From assembly GCF_030010375.1 (NCBI RefSeq), contig NZ_JASCRY010000003.1, positions 372,001 through 436,000 on the forward strand: 64,000 nucleotides of DNA, written 5' to 3'. How positions within the stretch are numbered: the first letter of the stretch is position 1; every line of letters begins with the position of its first letter. Both the position numbers and the translations under genes were made by a program. Of this stretch, positions 28,958 through 38,263 are shown in pieces. This stretch comes from Flavobacterium yafengii. Its GTDB lineage: Bacteria > Bacteroidota > Bacteroidia > Flavobacteriales > Flavobacteriaceae. The notes beneath the pieces are model-generated. The model made no database searches. It was not told the DNA's origin and worked only from the letters and a program-made list of their open reading frames with translations.

Positions 28958-31369
28958 ATGAATACAAAATTAATTTATCTCCTAACTTCGACACTGCTGC
29001 TTTTTTTTACTAGCATGTTTTCGCAAGACACAAGCTCCAGCGAACTGACGAAACAGAAATTCACTTTAAGTGGAACCGTTTCTGATGCCAAAAGCAACGA
29101 AACCATAATTGGTGTCAACGTTTATTTCCCCGAATTAAAAACAGGAACAATCACCAACGAATATGGTTTTTATTCTATCACTATTCCAAAAGGCAACTAT
29201 ACAATCCAATTGAGTTTTGTGAGTTTTGAAACGATAATAGAAAACGTTAATCTCGACAAAAATACCAAAAGTAACTTCAAACTTTTCAGTAACGAAGAAC
29301 AATTAGAAGAAGTTGTTATTACAACCAATAGAAAGGCAACTAATATTAGAAAAGCTGAAATGAGTATCAATAAACTTTCTATTGCTACGATAAAAAAAAT
29401 GCCTGTAGTACTTGGAGAAGTTGATGTTCTGAAATCTATTTTACTGCTACCCGGAGTAACCAATGCTGGCGAAGGCGCATCTGGTTTTAATGTACGTGGT
29501 GGTGGTGCTGACCAGAATTTGATACTTCTAGATGAAGCAACTATTTTTAATTCTTCCCATGTTTTTGGATTCTTTTCGGTCTTTAACCCAGACGCCATAA
29601 AGGATTTAAAATTATACAAAGGAGGAATTCCAGCAAGATATGGCGGCAGAGCTTCTTCCGTTTTAGATATATATCAAAAAGACGGTAGTAGCACTGGTTT
29701 TCACATGACGGGTGGAATTGGATTAATTTCTAGTAGATTATTGGCTGAAGGCCCAATAGTGAAAGACAAAGGATCTTTCCTTATTGGTGGTCGTGCTTCT
29801 TATGCACATTTATTTTTAAAACTCTCCGAAGAGCAAAAAAATAATGCAGCCTATTTCTATGATTTAAACACGAAATTATCGTATAAGCTTAACCCAAACA
29901 ATAACTTATTCTTATCGGGCTATTTTGGTCGGGATGTTTTTAGTTTGGACAAAAGTTTTACAAATACGTATGGCAATTCAACTTTAAACCTGCGTTGGAA
30001 TCATTTATTTAATGATAAGTTATTTTCAAATCTATCGGTAATATATAGCGATTATTACTTCGGATTAGATTTAGATTTAGTTGGTTTCAAATGGGATTCA
30101 GGAATTAAAAATTACAATATAAAATATGATTTCAAAAATTATATATCTGATAAATTCAAATTAAATTTTGGTGCCAATAGCATTTATTATGATTTCAATC
30201 CAGGAACAATAAATCCAACTAATCCTAATTCAGGAATAAATTCTACACAACTAGATAAAAAATATGCTTTTGAACCCGCAATATATATTGATGCCGAACA
30301 GGAAATCTCTAAAAAAGTTTCACTTTCGTACGGCTTAAGATATAGCTTGTTTTATAGGTTAGGCAAATCAACAACAAATATTTATACTAATAATGAACCC
30401 GTGACTTTTAATCAAGATGCACAGATTTATGAAAAAGCAACTCCCATTGGAACCAAATTTTATGATAAAAACAAAGTAATTCAAAGCTATAATTATTTAG
30501 AGCCTCGATTTTCTATTGCTTATGAATTAAATAAAAATCAATCTATAAAAGCAAGTTACAATAGGATGGTTCAGTATTTACAATTAGTTTCTAATACTTC
30601 ATCGCCAACTCCACTTGATGTTTGGATGCCAAGTGATAACTTTATCAAACCGCAAATTGCTGACCAAGTGGCTTTGGGTTATTTCAAGAATTTCAACGAT
30701 AATGAATATTCTTTTGAAGCAGAAACCTTCTACAAAAAAATCCAAAATAGGATTGATTATATTGATGGTGCTGATTTGATCGCAAACGAAGCCATAGAAC
30801 AGGTAATCCTGAACGGGCAAATGCGTTCGTATGGTTTAGAATTAATGTTGCGAAAAAACGAAGGCAAATTGACAGGCTGGATTTCCTATACCTTATCAAA
30901 ATCAGAGCAACAAACTCCTGGAAGAAACAGTTCCGAAATTGGTATCAACAATGGTCAATGGTATAATTCTGCATACGATAAATTACACAATCTTGCCGTT
31001 ACTGGTGCTTATAGTTTAAATAAAAAATGGAGTTTTGGTGCTAATTTCATATTACAATCAGGTCAGCCAGTAACTTATCCAAACGGACAATATACCTATC
31101 AGGATATTTTAGTACCAAGTTATGGGTTGAGAAATGAAAATAGGTTACCGGTTTACCATCATTTAGATATTTCTGCAACCTTAACACCTCATAATAATGA
31201 CAAACGGAGTTGGAAATCAGAATGGGTATTCAGTATCTACAACTTGTACAACCGCCAAAATGCTGCTTCAATAAATTTCAATCAAAATGTAGATACAGGA
31301 AACAATGAAGCAATGCGAACCTCAATTTTCGGAATTGTCCCTTCTGTAAGCTATAATTTTAAATTTTAA
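28958..31369 (+). CDS. TonB-dependent receptor with carboxypeptidase-like N-terminal domain
   Basis: From ATG 28958 the protein is ~803 residues. It has a signal peptide (LIYLLTSTLLLFFTSMFSQ), a CarboxypepD_reg-like domain ('FTLSGTVSDAKSNETIIGVN'), a plug ('VLKSILLLPGVTNAGEGASG', 'FNVRGGGADQNLILLDEATI') and a 22-strand-type barrel ending in aromatic 'SVSYNFKF'. An in-frame upstream start at 28895 exists but would put the signal peptide inside the protein and overlap the peptidase relic. The stop is two bases before the DUF4249 gene, so they form an operon. Unlike SusC there is no SusD partner. The substrate is unknown. Confidence 0.92.
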   Translation: MNTKLIYLLTSTLLLFFTSMFSQDTSSSELTKQKFTLSGTVSDAKSNETIIGVNVYFPELKTGTITNEYGFYSITIPKGNYTIQLSFVSFETIIENVNLDKNTKSNFKLFSNEEQLEEVVITTNRKATNIRKAEMSINKLSIATIKKMPVVLGEVDVLKSILLLPGVTNAGEGASGFNVRGGGADQNLILLDEATIFNSSHVFGFFSVFNPDAIKDLKLYKGGIPARYGGRASSVLDIYQKDGSSTGFHMTGGIGLISSRLLAEGPIVKDKGSFLIGGRASYAHLFLKLSEEQKNNAAYFYDLNTKLSYKLNPNNNLFLSGYFGRDVFSLDKSFTNTYGNSTLNLRWNHLFNDKLFSNLSVIYSDYYFGLDLDLVGFKWDSGIKNYNIKYDFKNYISDKFKLNFGANSIYYDFNPGTINPTNPNSGINSTQLDKKYAFEPAIYIDAEQEISKKVSLSYGLRYSLFYRLGKSTTNIYTNNEPVTFNQDAQIYEKATPIGTKFYDKNKVIQSYNYLEPRFSIAYELNKNQSIKASYNRMVQYLQLVSNTSSPTPLDVWMPSDNFIKPQIADQVALGYFKNFNDNEYSFEAETFYKKIQNRIDYIDGADLIANEAIEQVILNGQMRSYGLELMLRKNEGKLTGWISYTLSKSEQQTPGRNSSEIGINNGQWYNSAYDKLHNLAVTGAYSLNKKWSFGANFILQSGQPVTYPNGQYTYQDILVPSYGLRNENRLPVYHHLDISATLTPHNNDKRSWKSEWVFSIYNLYNRQNAASINFNQNVDTGNNEAMRTSIFGIVPSVSYNFKF

Positions 31370-31371
31370 AA

Positions 31372-32205
31372 ATGAAAAAAATGAAAACTAAAATAAATTT
31401 AATAATCGTATTACTATCGGCTATCTTTTTTAACAGTTGTGAAGATGTAGTTAACATTTCTCTAAATACAGACAACCCTAGATTAGTTATTGATGCTTCC
31501 ATAAATTGGCAAAAAGGAACAACTGGTAATAACCAAGTCATAAAACTGTCAACAACAACTGATTTTTACACCAACGTGATACCTGTGGTTTCAGGTGCAA
31601 CGGTTTTAATAAAAAACAGTTCAAATGTGATTTTCAACTTTACAGAAACACCTAATACAGGAATATATCTTTGTTCTAATTTTATTCCAGTTATTGACGA
31701 AACCTACACATTAACAGTTATCAATAACGGACAGACATACAATGCCACAGAAACCTTGAAATCCGTTGCTTCCATAACTTCAGTAACGCAAGAAATTCAA
31801 ACGGGTTTAGGTAATGACTTTCTAAAATTAAAAACTTTTTTTAATGATCCGGCAGGCGTTGATAATTATTATCTCTATAAATATAAATTCTCAAATAATC
31901 TAAAACCGGAATACTCCATAGATGATGATCTCTTTTTTCAAGGAAATACATTTTTTAGTTTGGTACTCGAAGAAGATACTACTCCTGGCGAACAGGTTGA
32001 AATTACCCACTATGGTATATCACAAACTTACTATAATTACATGAGCATTCTATTAAGTGTAGCAGGAAGCTCGGGTGGAGGTCCATTTCAAACCCCACCA
32101 GCTACTGTGAAAGGAAATATAAAAAACGAAACGAATTTCGAAAACTATCCTCTTGGCTATTTCAGAGTAAGCGAAGCCGATACAAAGAACTATACAATTC
32201 AATAA
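31372..32205 (+). CDS. DUF4249 family lipoprotein
   Basis: The 277-residue protein has a lipoprotein signal peptide with lipobox FFNSC (Cys at residue 23), then 'NISLNTDNPRLVIDASINW', 'GATVLIKNSSNVIFNFTE' and a beta-rich body typical of DUF4249, and ends 'YPLGYFRVSEADTKNYTIQ'. DUF4249 lipoproteins are regular partners of TonB receptors of the type just upstream and probably assist substrate capture at the cell surface. A second ATG nine bases in is an alternative start. A 3' relic of a related gene lies at 19803. Confidence 0.9.
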   Translation: MKKMKTKINLIIVLLSAIFFNSCEDVVNISLNTDNPRLVIDASINWQKGTTGNNQVIKLSTTTDFYTNVIPVVSGATVLIKNSSNVIFNFTETPNTGIYLCSNFIPVIDETYTLTVINNGQTYNATETLKSVASITSVTQEIQTGLGNDFLKLKTFFNDPAGVDNYYLYKYKFSNNLKPEYSIDDDLFFQGNTFFSLVLEEDTTPGEQVEITHYGISQTYYNYMSILLSVAGSSGGGPFQTPPATVKGNIKNETNFENYPLGYFRVSEADTKNYTIQ

Positions 32206-32324
32206 TTTAAGTTTTATCATCGTTGTATTACTAAACAAAGTGACTTATAATGTACCTGAACGGCTTAGTAAGCAATGATTTAACAATAAGTAACAATTGT
32301 AAGTAACAGCATTAAATATACAAA

Positions 32325-33014
32325 ATGAATTCAATTAGAAAAAATGCAATAATTGTGGGAGTATTATTTATACTTGCAGCTGTTTCAGCAATAATAGGTT
32401 TAGCTCTATACCAACCTATCCTAAATGATCCAGATTTTATTATTAAAGGCGCAGCAAATAATACCCAAGTGATATGGGGAGCATTTTTTGAGTTGATTCT
32501 CGCCTTTTCAGTAATTGGCATCTCATATATGATGTATCCAATCTTAAAAAAGAAAAATGAAAATATGGCAATTGGTTATGTTTGCTTCAGGCTTCTTGAA
32601 GGTAGTATCGTAGTTATAGGAATAATCAGCCTATTATCATTAGTAACTTTAAACCAAGATTTCTCAAAAGTATCAAATCAAAATGTATCCTCTTTCTTAA
32701 TTGCTGGCAAACTATTAGTTGCAGTTCACAATTGGACATTCTTGTTTGGCCCAAACTTTGCTTTAGGCCCTAGTACACTAATGATGAGTTATTTTTTGTA
32801 TAAATCTAAACTCGTTCCGCGCTACATCTCAATCTTTGGTCTTGTAGGAGGACCTCTCATTTTTACATGCGCAGTGCTAGTCATGTTTGGAGTATTTCTT
32901 CAAGTTTCTGTTTGGGGCGCAATACTTGCAATTCCAGTATTCGCCTATGAAATGTCTTTGGCGATATGGCTGATTGCTAAAGGGTTTAATTCAACACAAC
33001 TAGCAAATAGTTAG
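32325..33014 (+). CDS. DUF4386 integral membrane protein
   Basis: The 229-residue protein has about six membrane helices, beginning 'KNAIIVGVLFILAAVSAIIG' and including 'IWGAFFELILAFSVIGISYM', 'GYVCFRLLEGSIVVIGIISL' and 'WTFLFGPNFALGPSTLMMSY'. The 'RLLEG' and 'FGPNFALG' segments are characteristic of DUF4386. Function unknown. It is a single gene with no tight neighbour. Confidence 0.88.
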   Translation: MNSIRKNAIIVGVLFILAAVSAIIGLALYQPILNDPDFIIKGAANNTQVIWGAFFELILAFSVIGISYMMYPILKKKNENMAIGYVCFRLLEGSIVVIGIISLLSLVTLNQDFSKVSNQNVSSFLIAGKLLVAVHNWTFLFGPNFALGPSTLMMSYFLYKSKLVPRYISIFGLVGGPLIFTCAVLVMFGVFLQVSVWGAILAIPVFAYEMSLAIWLIAKGFNSTQLANS

Positions 33015-33062
33015 CGGTCATTGTACCGAACAACCCGAAACGACAAATTAACAAATTGAATT

Positions 33063-33533
33063 ATGACACAGAACGAAATTATAATACTAAACTTTGAAGA
33101 AATTAGAAGACGAAGTATAAAACTTTGGATAGGAATTACACCAGAAAATTATTTTTGGCGACCAGACATTAATGCAATGAATTGCCTTGAAATGGTAAGA
33201 CACGTTTTAGAAGGCGAACATTTGTTCCATATGATAGTTAAAAGGAGAGGAAATTTAGGCGACTATGTTTCACCTTGGACGAACAGACCTTTTACAAATT
33301 TGCAAGGAGAACTTGACTTTGCCGAACCTTTTAGAGTGGCTTTTATAGAAACGATAAAAGAATTCAGTCCGACAGACTTTTCAACAATTGAAATTATTCG
33401 TTCAGAAAAAGGACAACGCAGACGAATTGGAGATTATTTACAACGAATTGCATATCACGAAGCAGTTCACACAGGACAAATACTTTCATATTTACGGACA
33501 CTTGGACTTGAAAGACCTCAAATATGGGACTAA
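33063..33533 (+). CDS. DinB-family protein
   Basis: The 156-residue four-helix protein matches the DinB/YfiT-like superfamily, with 'NCLEMVRHVLEGEHLFHMIV' and 'RIAYHEAVHTGQILSYLRTL' providing the His residues of the usual metal site (His in MVRHV, and the two His in YHEAVH). Such proteins are often thiol-dependent transferases or stress proteins. It lies 48 bases after the DUF4386 gene and just before the first ~130-bp structured repeat. Confidence 0.88.
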   Translation: MTQNEIIILNFEEIRRRSIKLWIGITPENYFWRPDINAMNCLEMVRHVLEGEHLFHMIVKRRGNLGDYVSPWTNRPFTNLQGELDFAEPFRVAFIETIKEFSPTDFSTIEIIRSEKGQRRRIGDYLQRIAYHEAVHTGQILSYLRTLGLERPQIWD

Positions 33534-33555
33534 CAAACGGACTAAAAACAACGAA

Positions 33556-33690
33556 CCGCTAACATCGGTTTGGCAATATGGAGGCTGACGTGCTTCGTAT
33601 AAACATTTATGCAAACCAGAACATTTGTGCTTCGTATGAACAGTAGTGCTAAAAATCCGCTACATCGCCAGGCCGTATCCGTTGTAGGCA
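33556..33690 (+). repeat. ~130-bp structured intergenic repeat, copy R1
   Basis: It starts CCGCTAACATCGGTTTGGCA and ends CCGTTGTAGGCA, with a central block containing GTGCTTCGTA...AACATTTGTGCTTCGTATG. It is closely similar to R2 (36085-36215). The ends can partly pair (CGGTTTGGC with GCCAGGCCG). Confidence 0.7.
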
Positions 33691-33743
33691 AGAATTTCAC
33701 AACATTTCGGTAAAAAGAAAACTGAATTAAAAAAGTAAAGAAA

Positions 33744-34202
33744 ATGGAAACAGAAAAGTTAGAAAAATTTTATGTTATTGGAATTTCGGTTAGAACAACA
33801 AACGAAAATGGAAAAGCAGGAACAGATATTCCTGAACTTTGGAATAAATTTATGTCGGAAAATTTAATCGAAAAAATTCCGAACAAAATTGACAACACAA
33901 TTTATTGCATTTATACAGAATATGAAAAAGATTATACAAAACCTTATACAACAATTCTTGGATGCAAAGTTTCAAGTATAGAAAATATTCCGAACGAAAT
34001 GGTTGCAAAAACTTTTGAAAATGAAAATTATAGAAAGTTTGTTGCGAAAGGAAATATTTTGCAAGGAATGGTTTTTGGAGAATGGACCAAAATTTGGAAT
34101 ACAGAAATTGACAGAAAATATTCAGCAGATTTTGAAGTTTAGGGAGAAAAAGCACAAAATCCAGAAAATGCAGAAGTTGGTATTTATATTTCGCTAAATT
34201 AA
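33744..34202 (+). pseudogene. GyrI-like small-molecule-binding protein with late in-frame stop
   Basis: The protein resembles the GyrI/AraC effector-binding-domain family: 'IGISVRTTNENGKAGTDIPE', 'LWNKFMSENLIEKIPNKIDN', 'YCIYTEYEKDYTKPYTTILG'. A TAG at 34140-34142 stops it after 132 residues at 'YSADFEV', yet the same frame continues with the expected family ending 'GEKAQNPENAEVGIYISLN' and TAA at 34200-34202. The truncated form lacks the final beta strand. It may be a recent nonsense mutation or a sequencing error. It is followed nine bases later by the DUF1801 gene. Confidence 0.75.
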
Positions 34203-34210
34203 AACCCAAA

Positions 34211-34573
34211 ATGGAGAATGAAATAGATAATTTTTATTTGCAAAAAGAAGAACCTACAAAAGGTTGCTTAATTGCATTACGAGAAATTATTCTATCTCAA
34301 GATATTGAAATCAGAAATGTATGGAAATACGGGATGCCATTTTTTTGTTACAAAGGAAAAATGTTTTGCTATTTATGGGTTCATAAAAAACATAAAAACC
34401 CATATTTAGGAATTGTAGAAGGAAATAGATTTGAACACCCGAAACTGATTATTGAAAAACGTTCCAGAATGAAAATAATGTTATTCGAGCCAAACGAAGA
34501 TTTGCCAATAGAAACTATAAAAGAAATATTAACAAAAGCTATTAATTTTTACAAAAGTGGAAAATTAAAATAA
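34211..34573 (+). CDS. DUF1801 family protein
   Basis: The 120-residue protein matches the DUF1801/YdhG-like fold: 'LREIILSQDIEIRNVWKYGM', 'PFFCYKGKMFCYLWVHKKHK' and 'RSRMKIMLFEPNEDLP'. Family members are small cytoplasmic proteins of unknown function with an iron-chaperone (frataxin-like) fold. It probably shares a transcript with the GyrI-like gene. Both lie between two inverted copies of the structured repeat. Confidence 0.85.
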   Translation: MENEIDNFYLQKEEPTKGCLIALREIILSQDIEIRNVWKYGMPFFCYKGKMFCYLWVHKKHKNPYLGIVEGNRFEHPKLIIEKRSRMKIMLFEPNEDLPIETIKEILTKAINFYKSGKLK

Positions 34574-34600
34574 CTGAAAAATGAAACTACCAATTATTCC

Positions 34601-34731
34601 TGCCTACAACAGCCGTTTTGATATATAGTGTGATTTAGTGGAATTACCGTTTCGCATCATATTTTCTGCAAAGCCGAAAATTGAAAGGTTACGAAGCACA
34701 CACCATCTCAAAGAGGCGGAACATTAGCGGT
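34601..34731 (-). repeat. structured intergenic repeat, diverged inverted copy R3
   Basis: Read on the minus strand it begins CCGCTAATG, has TGTGCTTCGTAACC in the position of R1's GACGTGCTTCGTA and ends CTGTTGTAGGCA. The middle is poorly conserved. With R1 it brackets the GyrI-like/DUF1801 pair in inverted orientation. Confidence 0.5.
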
Positions 34732-34775
34732 AATGCAACAACGACAAAATTCAACTATAAACAAACAATCGAAAA

Positions 34776-36074
34776 ATGAAAACAATTTCAACTATTTTAT
34801 GTATACTACTAACATCAGTTGGTTTATTTGGACAAGTAAAAAAGGACAGCTTAACTTACAAAGTTGACGAATATTTTACAGCTTTGACAAACTTGAAAAA
34901 TTTTAACGGAAATGTTATTATTTCAAAATATGGGCAAATTATTCTTGACAAAACATATAACATCACAGGAGAGACTGACAGCTTAAAAGTTACTAAAGAC
35001 AGTAAGTTTATCATCGCTTCCGTTTCAAAAGTTTTTATCAAATTTAGTATTTTGAAACTTGCAGAGTTAAAAAAACTTCACCTTACCGACAAATTAAACA
35101 AGTTTATTCCCGACTTTCCAAATGGAGAAAAAATAACGATTGAACAATTAATGCATCATCAATCAGGTTTACCAAGAGAGCTAACAAACAAAGATGCTTA
35201 CGACAGTTTATCTCTTTCAAAAGTTGTTGATTTGGCAAAATTAGAGAAGTTGCAATTTGAGCCAGGGTCAGAAACGTTATACTCCAATGTTGGCTATTTC
35301 CTGTTGCATTATATTATTGACAAGAGTTCAAGCAACGGATATTTAGCTTTTATACAAAATGAAATTTTCAACAAAATGAAGTTGAACAATACATTAGAGT
35401 TAAATTCTACCACGTCAGTTCCAAAATTTGCTATGGGATTTGACAATGAGAACGGGAAATTAATGTCAACTTCTATAAAGAAATTAAAAAAAGCTGAAAC
35501 AGGGAATTATCTTTCCACTATTGCGGATTTGTATAGTTTCAGCCAGCAGATATTATTGGGAAAAGTGTTAAAAAAACCCCTTGCACTTGAAATGTTTGGA
35601 AAAGATAGTGTATTAACTCAATCAGGCGGAAGGTCGGGTTACAGATCATATTTCTATAAGAATTTAAAGACAGGTATAACTTTCATTTTTATTTCAAATT
35701 ACACAGACATTCCATTTCAAGAAGCAACTGCTGACATTATAAATATTCTTGACAAAAAACCTTATGAAGTTCCCCACAAAATAAATCGTGTAGAAATTCA
35801 ACTTTCAACAGAAATACTAAAGAAATATACAGGGAAATTTGCATTGGAAGCTGATTTAACAAACATCTTTTCTATTGAATTAATAGGTAACAAATTATTT
35901 TTTGTTGATCCAAATGGAAAAAAATCAGAATTGCATCCAGACAGCGAAAATACTTTTTTTGAAAGCCCTACAACTAAGGACGGTTTTATATTTATGAGTA
36001 ACAAAGAAACTAATCAATATGATTTAATTTTAATTGACACAGGCATAAAACTTAAAACAAAACGACTTAAATGA
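34776..36074 (+). CDS. exported serine hydrolase, class C beta-lactamase family
   Basis: The 432-residue protein has a signal peptide (TILCILLTSVGLFGQ), the SVSK motif at 82-85 (Ser82 nucleophile, Lys85), 'LMHHQSGLPREL' and YSN in 'ETLYSNVGYFLLHYI'. The third motif, usually H-x-G, reads 'QSGGRSGY', so the His is replaced. A C-terminal ~100-residue beta domain follows ('YTGKFALEADLTNIFSIELI'). It is distinct from the module hydrolase at 23459. It lies between R3 and R2 as a single-gene unit. A D-peptidase or esterase role is likely; the substrate is unknown. Confidence 0.88.
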   Translation: MKTISTILCILLTSVGLFGQVKKDSLTYKVDEYFTALTNLKNFNGNVIISKYGQIILDKTYNITGETDSLKVTKDSKFIIASVSKVFIKFSILKLAELKKLHLTDKLNKFIPDFPNGEKITIEQLMHHQSGLPRELTNKDAYDSLSLSKVVDLAKLEKLQFEPGSETLYSNVGYFLLHYIIDKSSSNGYLAFIQNEIFNKMKLNNTLELNSTTSVPKFAMGFDNENGKLMSTSIKKLKKAETGNYLSTIADLYSFSQQILLGKVLKKPLALEMFGKDSVLTQSGGRSGYRSYFYKNLKTGITFIFISNYTDIPFQEATADIINILDKKPYEVPHKINRVEIQLSTEILKKYTGKFALEADLTNIFSIELIGNKLFFVDPNGKKSELHPDSENTFFESPTTKDGFIFMSNKETNQYDLILIDTGIKLKTKRLK

Positions 36075-36084
36075 GAATGCACTA

Positions 36085-36215
36085 CCGCTAACAGCGGTTT
36101 GGCAAAAGGCGGGCTGGCGTGCTTCGTAGAAACATTTGTGTTAAGATAAACATTTGTTCTTCGCATGAACTTTAGTGCTAAAAAACCCGCCCTTCGCAAA
36201 GCCCGAAACCGGTAA
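36085..36215 (+). repeat. ~130-bp structured intergenic repeat, copy R2
   Basis: It starts CCGCTAACAGCGGTTTGGCA and ends near GAAACCGGTAAG. The arms GGTTTGGC + GGCGGG and CCCGCC + GCAAAGCCCGAAACC pair well, giving a long imperfect hairpin. The central loop, with GCGTGCTTCGTA and GAACTTTAGTGCTAAAAA, is nearly the same as in R1. Confidence 0.7.
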
Positions 36216-36705
36216 GAAAAAAAACAAAAGTTAATATTTATAGTATTTAACCAGCAAATCATAATGTGAAAAATAAATATCCCGATGCTTACATTAAAAC
36301 AATGTTGTAAATTTTGTAAATCAACAATTGCAACGAGAAGCCAAAAGAATCAAATTTGCATATATCGATTTAAGTAAAGCATTCAAACACAAAAACAACA
36401 ATTTAAGCCTTGAGTATAAAAATTCGAATGATCTACGTGTAAACCGTTTAGGACATCAAACTTGGATTAAAATACTTAAATCAAAACACTATTTGCAGAT
36501 AAACTTGTAACTATATATTAAAAATTTCGACCTGAGTGTAAAAACTAAAATAAATGTTATGAATTCCACAAAAAAATTGAATATTATAAAATAAATTTCA
36601 AAATTAAACTTTCTTACTTTGGAAAATCATAAAATCGAAACTATCTAACTAACAGCAAATAAAACCGTTATAATCAAAAAAAAATCAATTTTTAAATTTT
36701 TAGCT
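36216..36705. other. intergenic, no clear gene
   Basis: About 490 AT-rich bases. A frame of 60 codons beginning with TTG at 36328 has coding-like composition ('FAYIDLSKAFKHKNNNLSLE') but no ATG and no recognisable family, so it is not called. Confidence 0.4.
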
Positions 36706-37521
36706 ATGAGTAAATTATTTTTTATTCCAATTTTTATGTTTTTTTCTTCTTTTATATATTCTCAAAGTATTAATGGGAGAATCGTGGATAGTTTAAATGT
36801 TCCTATTCAATATACAAATATTGGTATTAAAGGTCAAGATATTGGGACAGTATCAGACGAAAACGGCTATTTCAGTTTGATTTTACCAAATTTAAATCAA
36901 GACTCAAAAATTATTATATCAAATATTAGCTACAAAGTTAAAGAATACTCTATTAAAGATTTCATCAGTTTAATAAACACAAAAAAACAAATAATATTAG
37001 AAGAAAATTATCAACAACTAGAAGAAGTAGTTATAACTTCTAAAAAACTAAAAAAAGATAATAAAGGAAATAGAACCAAATCTTCACTAATAGCAGCTGG
37101 TTTTAAAAACAATTCTTTAGGTAGTGAAGTTGGCATCAAAATAAGAATAAAAGATAAGCCAACACATATTGACTCATTTAACTTTTTTATTACATCGTGT
37201 AAATATGATACTCTTTTTTTTAGATTAAATATATATTCTTTGAAGGATGATATGCCTTACGAAAATTTACTTTCTGAAAATATTTATTTTTCAACAGATA
37301 TAAAAAAAGGCAAAGTCTCAATTGATTTAACTAAATATAATATAGTTGTTGATCAAGATGTAGTAATTACAATTGAGTATGTTAAAGAACTTGGTGAAGG
37401 AGGCTTGAACTTTTCAGGAAGTTTAATTGGAAATAAAATTTATCATAGACAAACCAGCTTTAGTGAATGGAAAAAAACAAGTACCGTGAGCCTTGGTTTT
37501 AATGTGGATGTGAGATACTAA
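36706..37521 (+). CDS. CarboxypepD_reg-like secreted or surface protein
   Basis: The 271-residue protein has a signal peptide (LFFIPIFMFFSSFIYSQ) and a carboxypeptidase-regulatory-like domain ('INGRIVDSLNVPIQYTNIGI', 'GTVSDENGYFSLILP'), as at the start of TonB receptors, but no plug or barrel follows. The second half is a beta-rich domain ('TKYNIVVDQDVVITIEYVKE') of unknown type. It may be a periplasmic or surface binding protein. It precedes the redox operon by ~330 bases, but a functional link is only a guess. Confidence 0.75.
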   Translation: MSKLFFIPIFMFFSSFIYSQSINGRIVDSLNVPIQYTNIGIKGQDIGTVSDENGYFSLILPNLNQDSKIIISNISYKVKEYSIKDFISLINTKKQIILEENYQQLEEVVITSKKLKKDNKGNRTKSSLIAAGFKNNSLGSEVGIKIRIKDKPTHIDSFNFFITSCKYDTLFFRLNIYSLKDDMPYENLLSENIYFSTDIKKGKVSIDLTKYNIVVDQDVVITIEYVKELGEGGLNFSGSLIGNKIYHRQTSFSEWKKTSTVSLGFNVDVRY

Positions 37522-37852
37522 AAAAAGGCATTTACAAAGAGTGAAGTTACTACCCTTAATTAGACATAGTCGTCATAAAAATATAAAAGTCAAGAAATTA
37601 TAACAGATTAAAAAAAACAATAATCACATCATCAAACAATCATTCTTTTAACAAATAATTATTCTGGTAAAATGAAAATTTATTACAACTACTTTATTGT
37701 TGGTTCCTATTATTGTAAATTCCAAAACCAGTCCTTTCCAAATTAAAAGGAATAAAAAGATTCGATAGATATGGGGAGAGTCTTATCAACCATATTGGTT
37801 GTAACTGTAATGATTAGGCTTAAACTTTCTGAAACATAAAATTGAGATTATC
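37522..37852. other. intergenic leader of the redox operon
   Basis: This is a 331-base gap with no intact gene; it presumably carries the promoter of the thioredoxin-fold/ApbE operon. A 'TTGTTGGTTCCTATTATTGT'-like stretch near 37692 was seen, but no clear consensus could be fixed. Confidence 0.35.
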
Positions 37853-38263
37853 ATGAAATGTATAAAATTATTTTTTTTATTTATTATAGTAACTTTTTTT
37901 TCAAGTTACACACCTTTTGAAGAACCAAAATATAAATTGATAGTTTTTCAAGGTTCTGATTGGTGTTCAAATTGTATAAGATTAGAAAACAATGTCCTTT
38001 CTAATAAAATTTTCATTGAGGAATTAGATAAATTAAACATAAAAATTGATAAAATTGATTTTCCTCAAAAAAAAGCGCTACCAAAAGAAGTAATAAAATA
38101 CAACAAATCAATTGCTGAAAAGTGCAATTTTAATGGGATATTCCCAACTATTTATTTATCAAAAATTGATTCAAACACCTACCAAAAAATCTTGTTTTCT
38201 AACAAAGAAAACAGCCAAGACCTAATTAAGAAGATTAAATCTAAAATATTCATTTTTCAATGA
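37853..38263 (+). CDS. exported thioredoxin-fold protein
   Basis: The 136-residue protein has a signal peptide (LFFLFIIVTFFSSYTPF) and a thioredoxin-like fold with active-site CSNC in 'FQGSDWCSNCIRLENNVL'; the expected 'FPTIYLSK' strand holds the cis-Pro. It should be a periplasmic thiol-disulfide protein. The stop overlaps the ApbE start (ATGA), so the genes are coupled. In this operon its partner could be the Cys-containing tail of the DUF4266 lipoprotein (GGCGCN), an inference. Confidence 0.85.
   Translation: MKCIKLFFLFIIVTFFSSYTPFEEPKYKLIVFQGSDWCSNCIRLENNVLSNKIFIEELDKLNIKIDKIDFPQKKALPKEVIKYNKSIAEKCNFNGIFPTIYLSKIDSNTYQKILFSNKENSQDLIKKIKSKIFIFQ

Noticed and set aside
33556..36215. True integron cassette array
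   Set aside because: No integrase is seen, the attC core consensus is not satisfied and one repeat is inverted; kept only as a cassette-like observation.
36328..36510. TTG-started frame of 60 codons
   Set aside because: It has no ATG, no recognisable family and lies in an AT-rich spacer.
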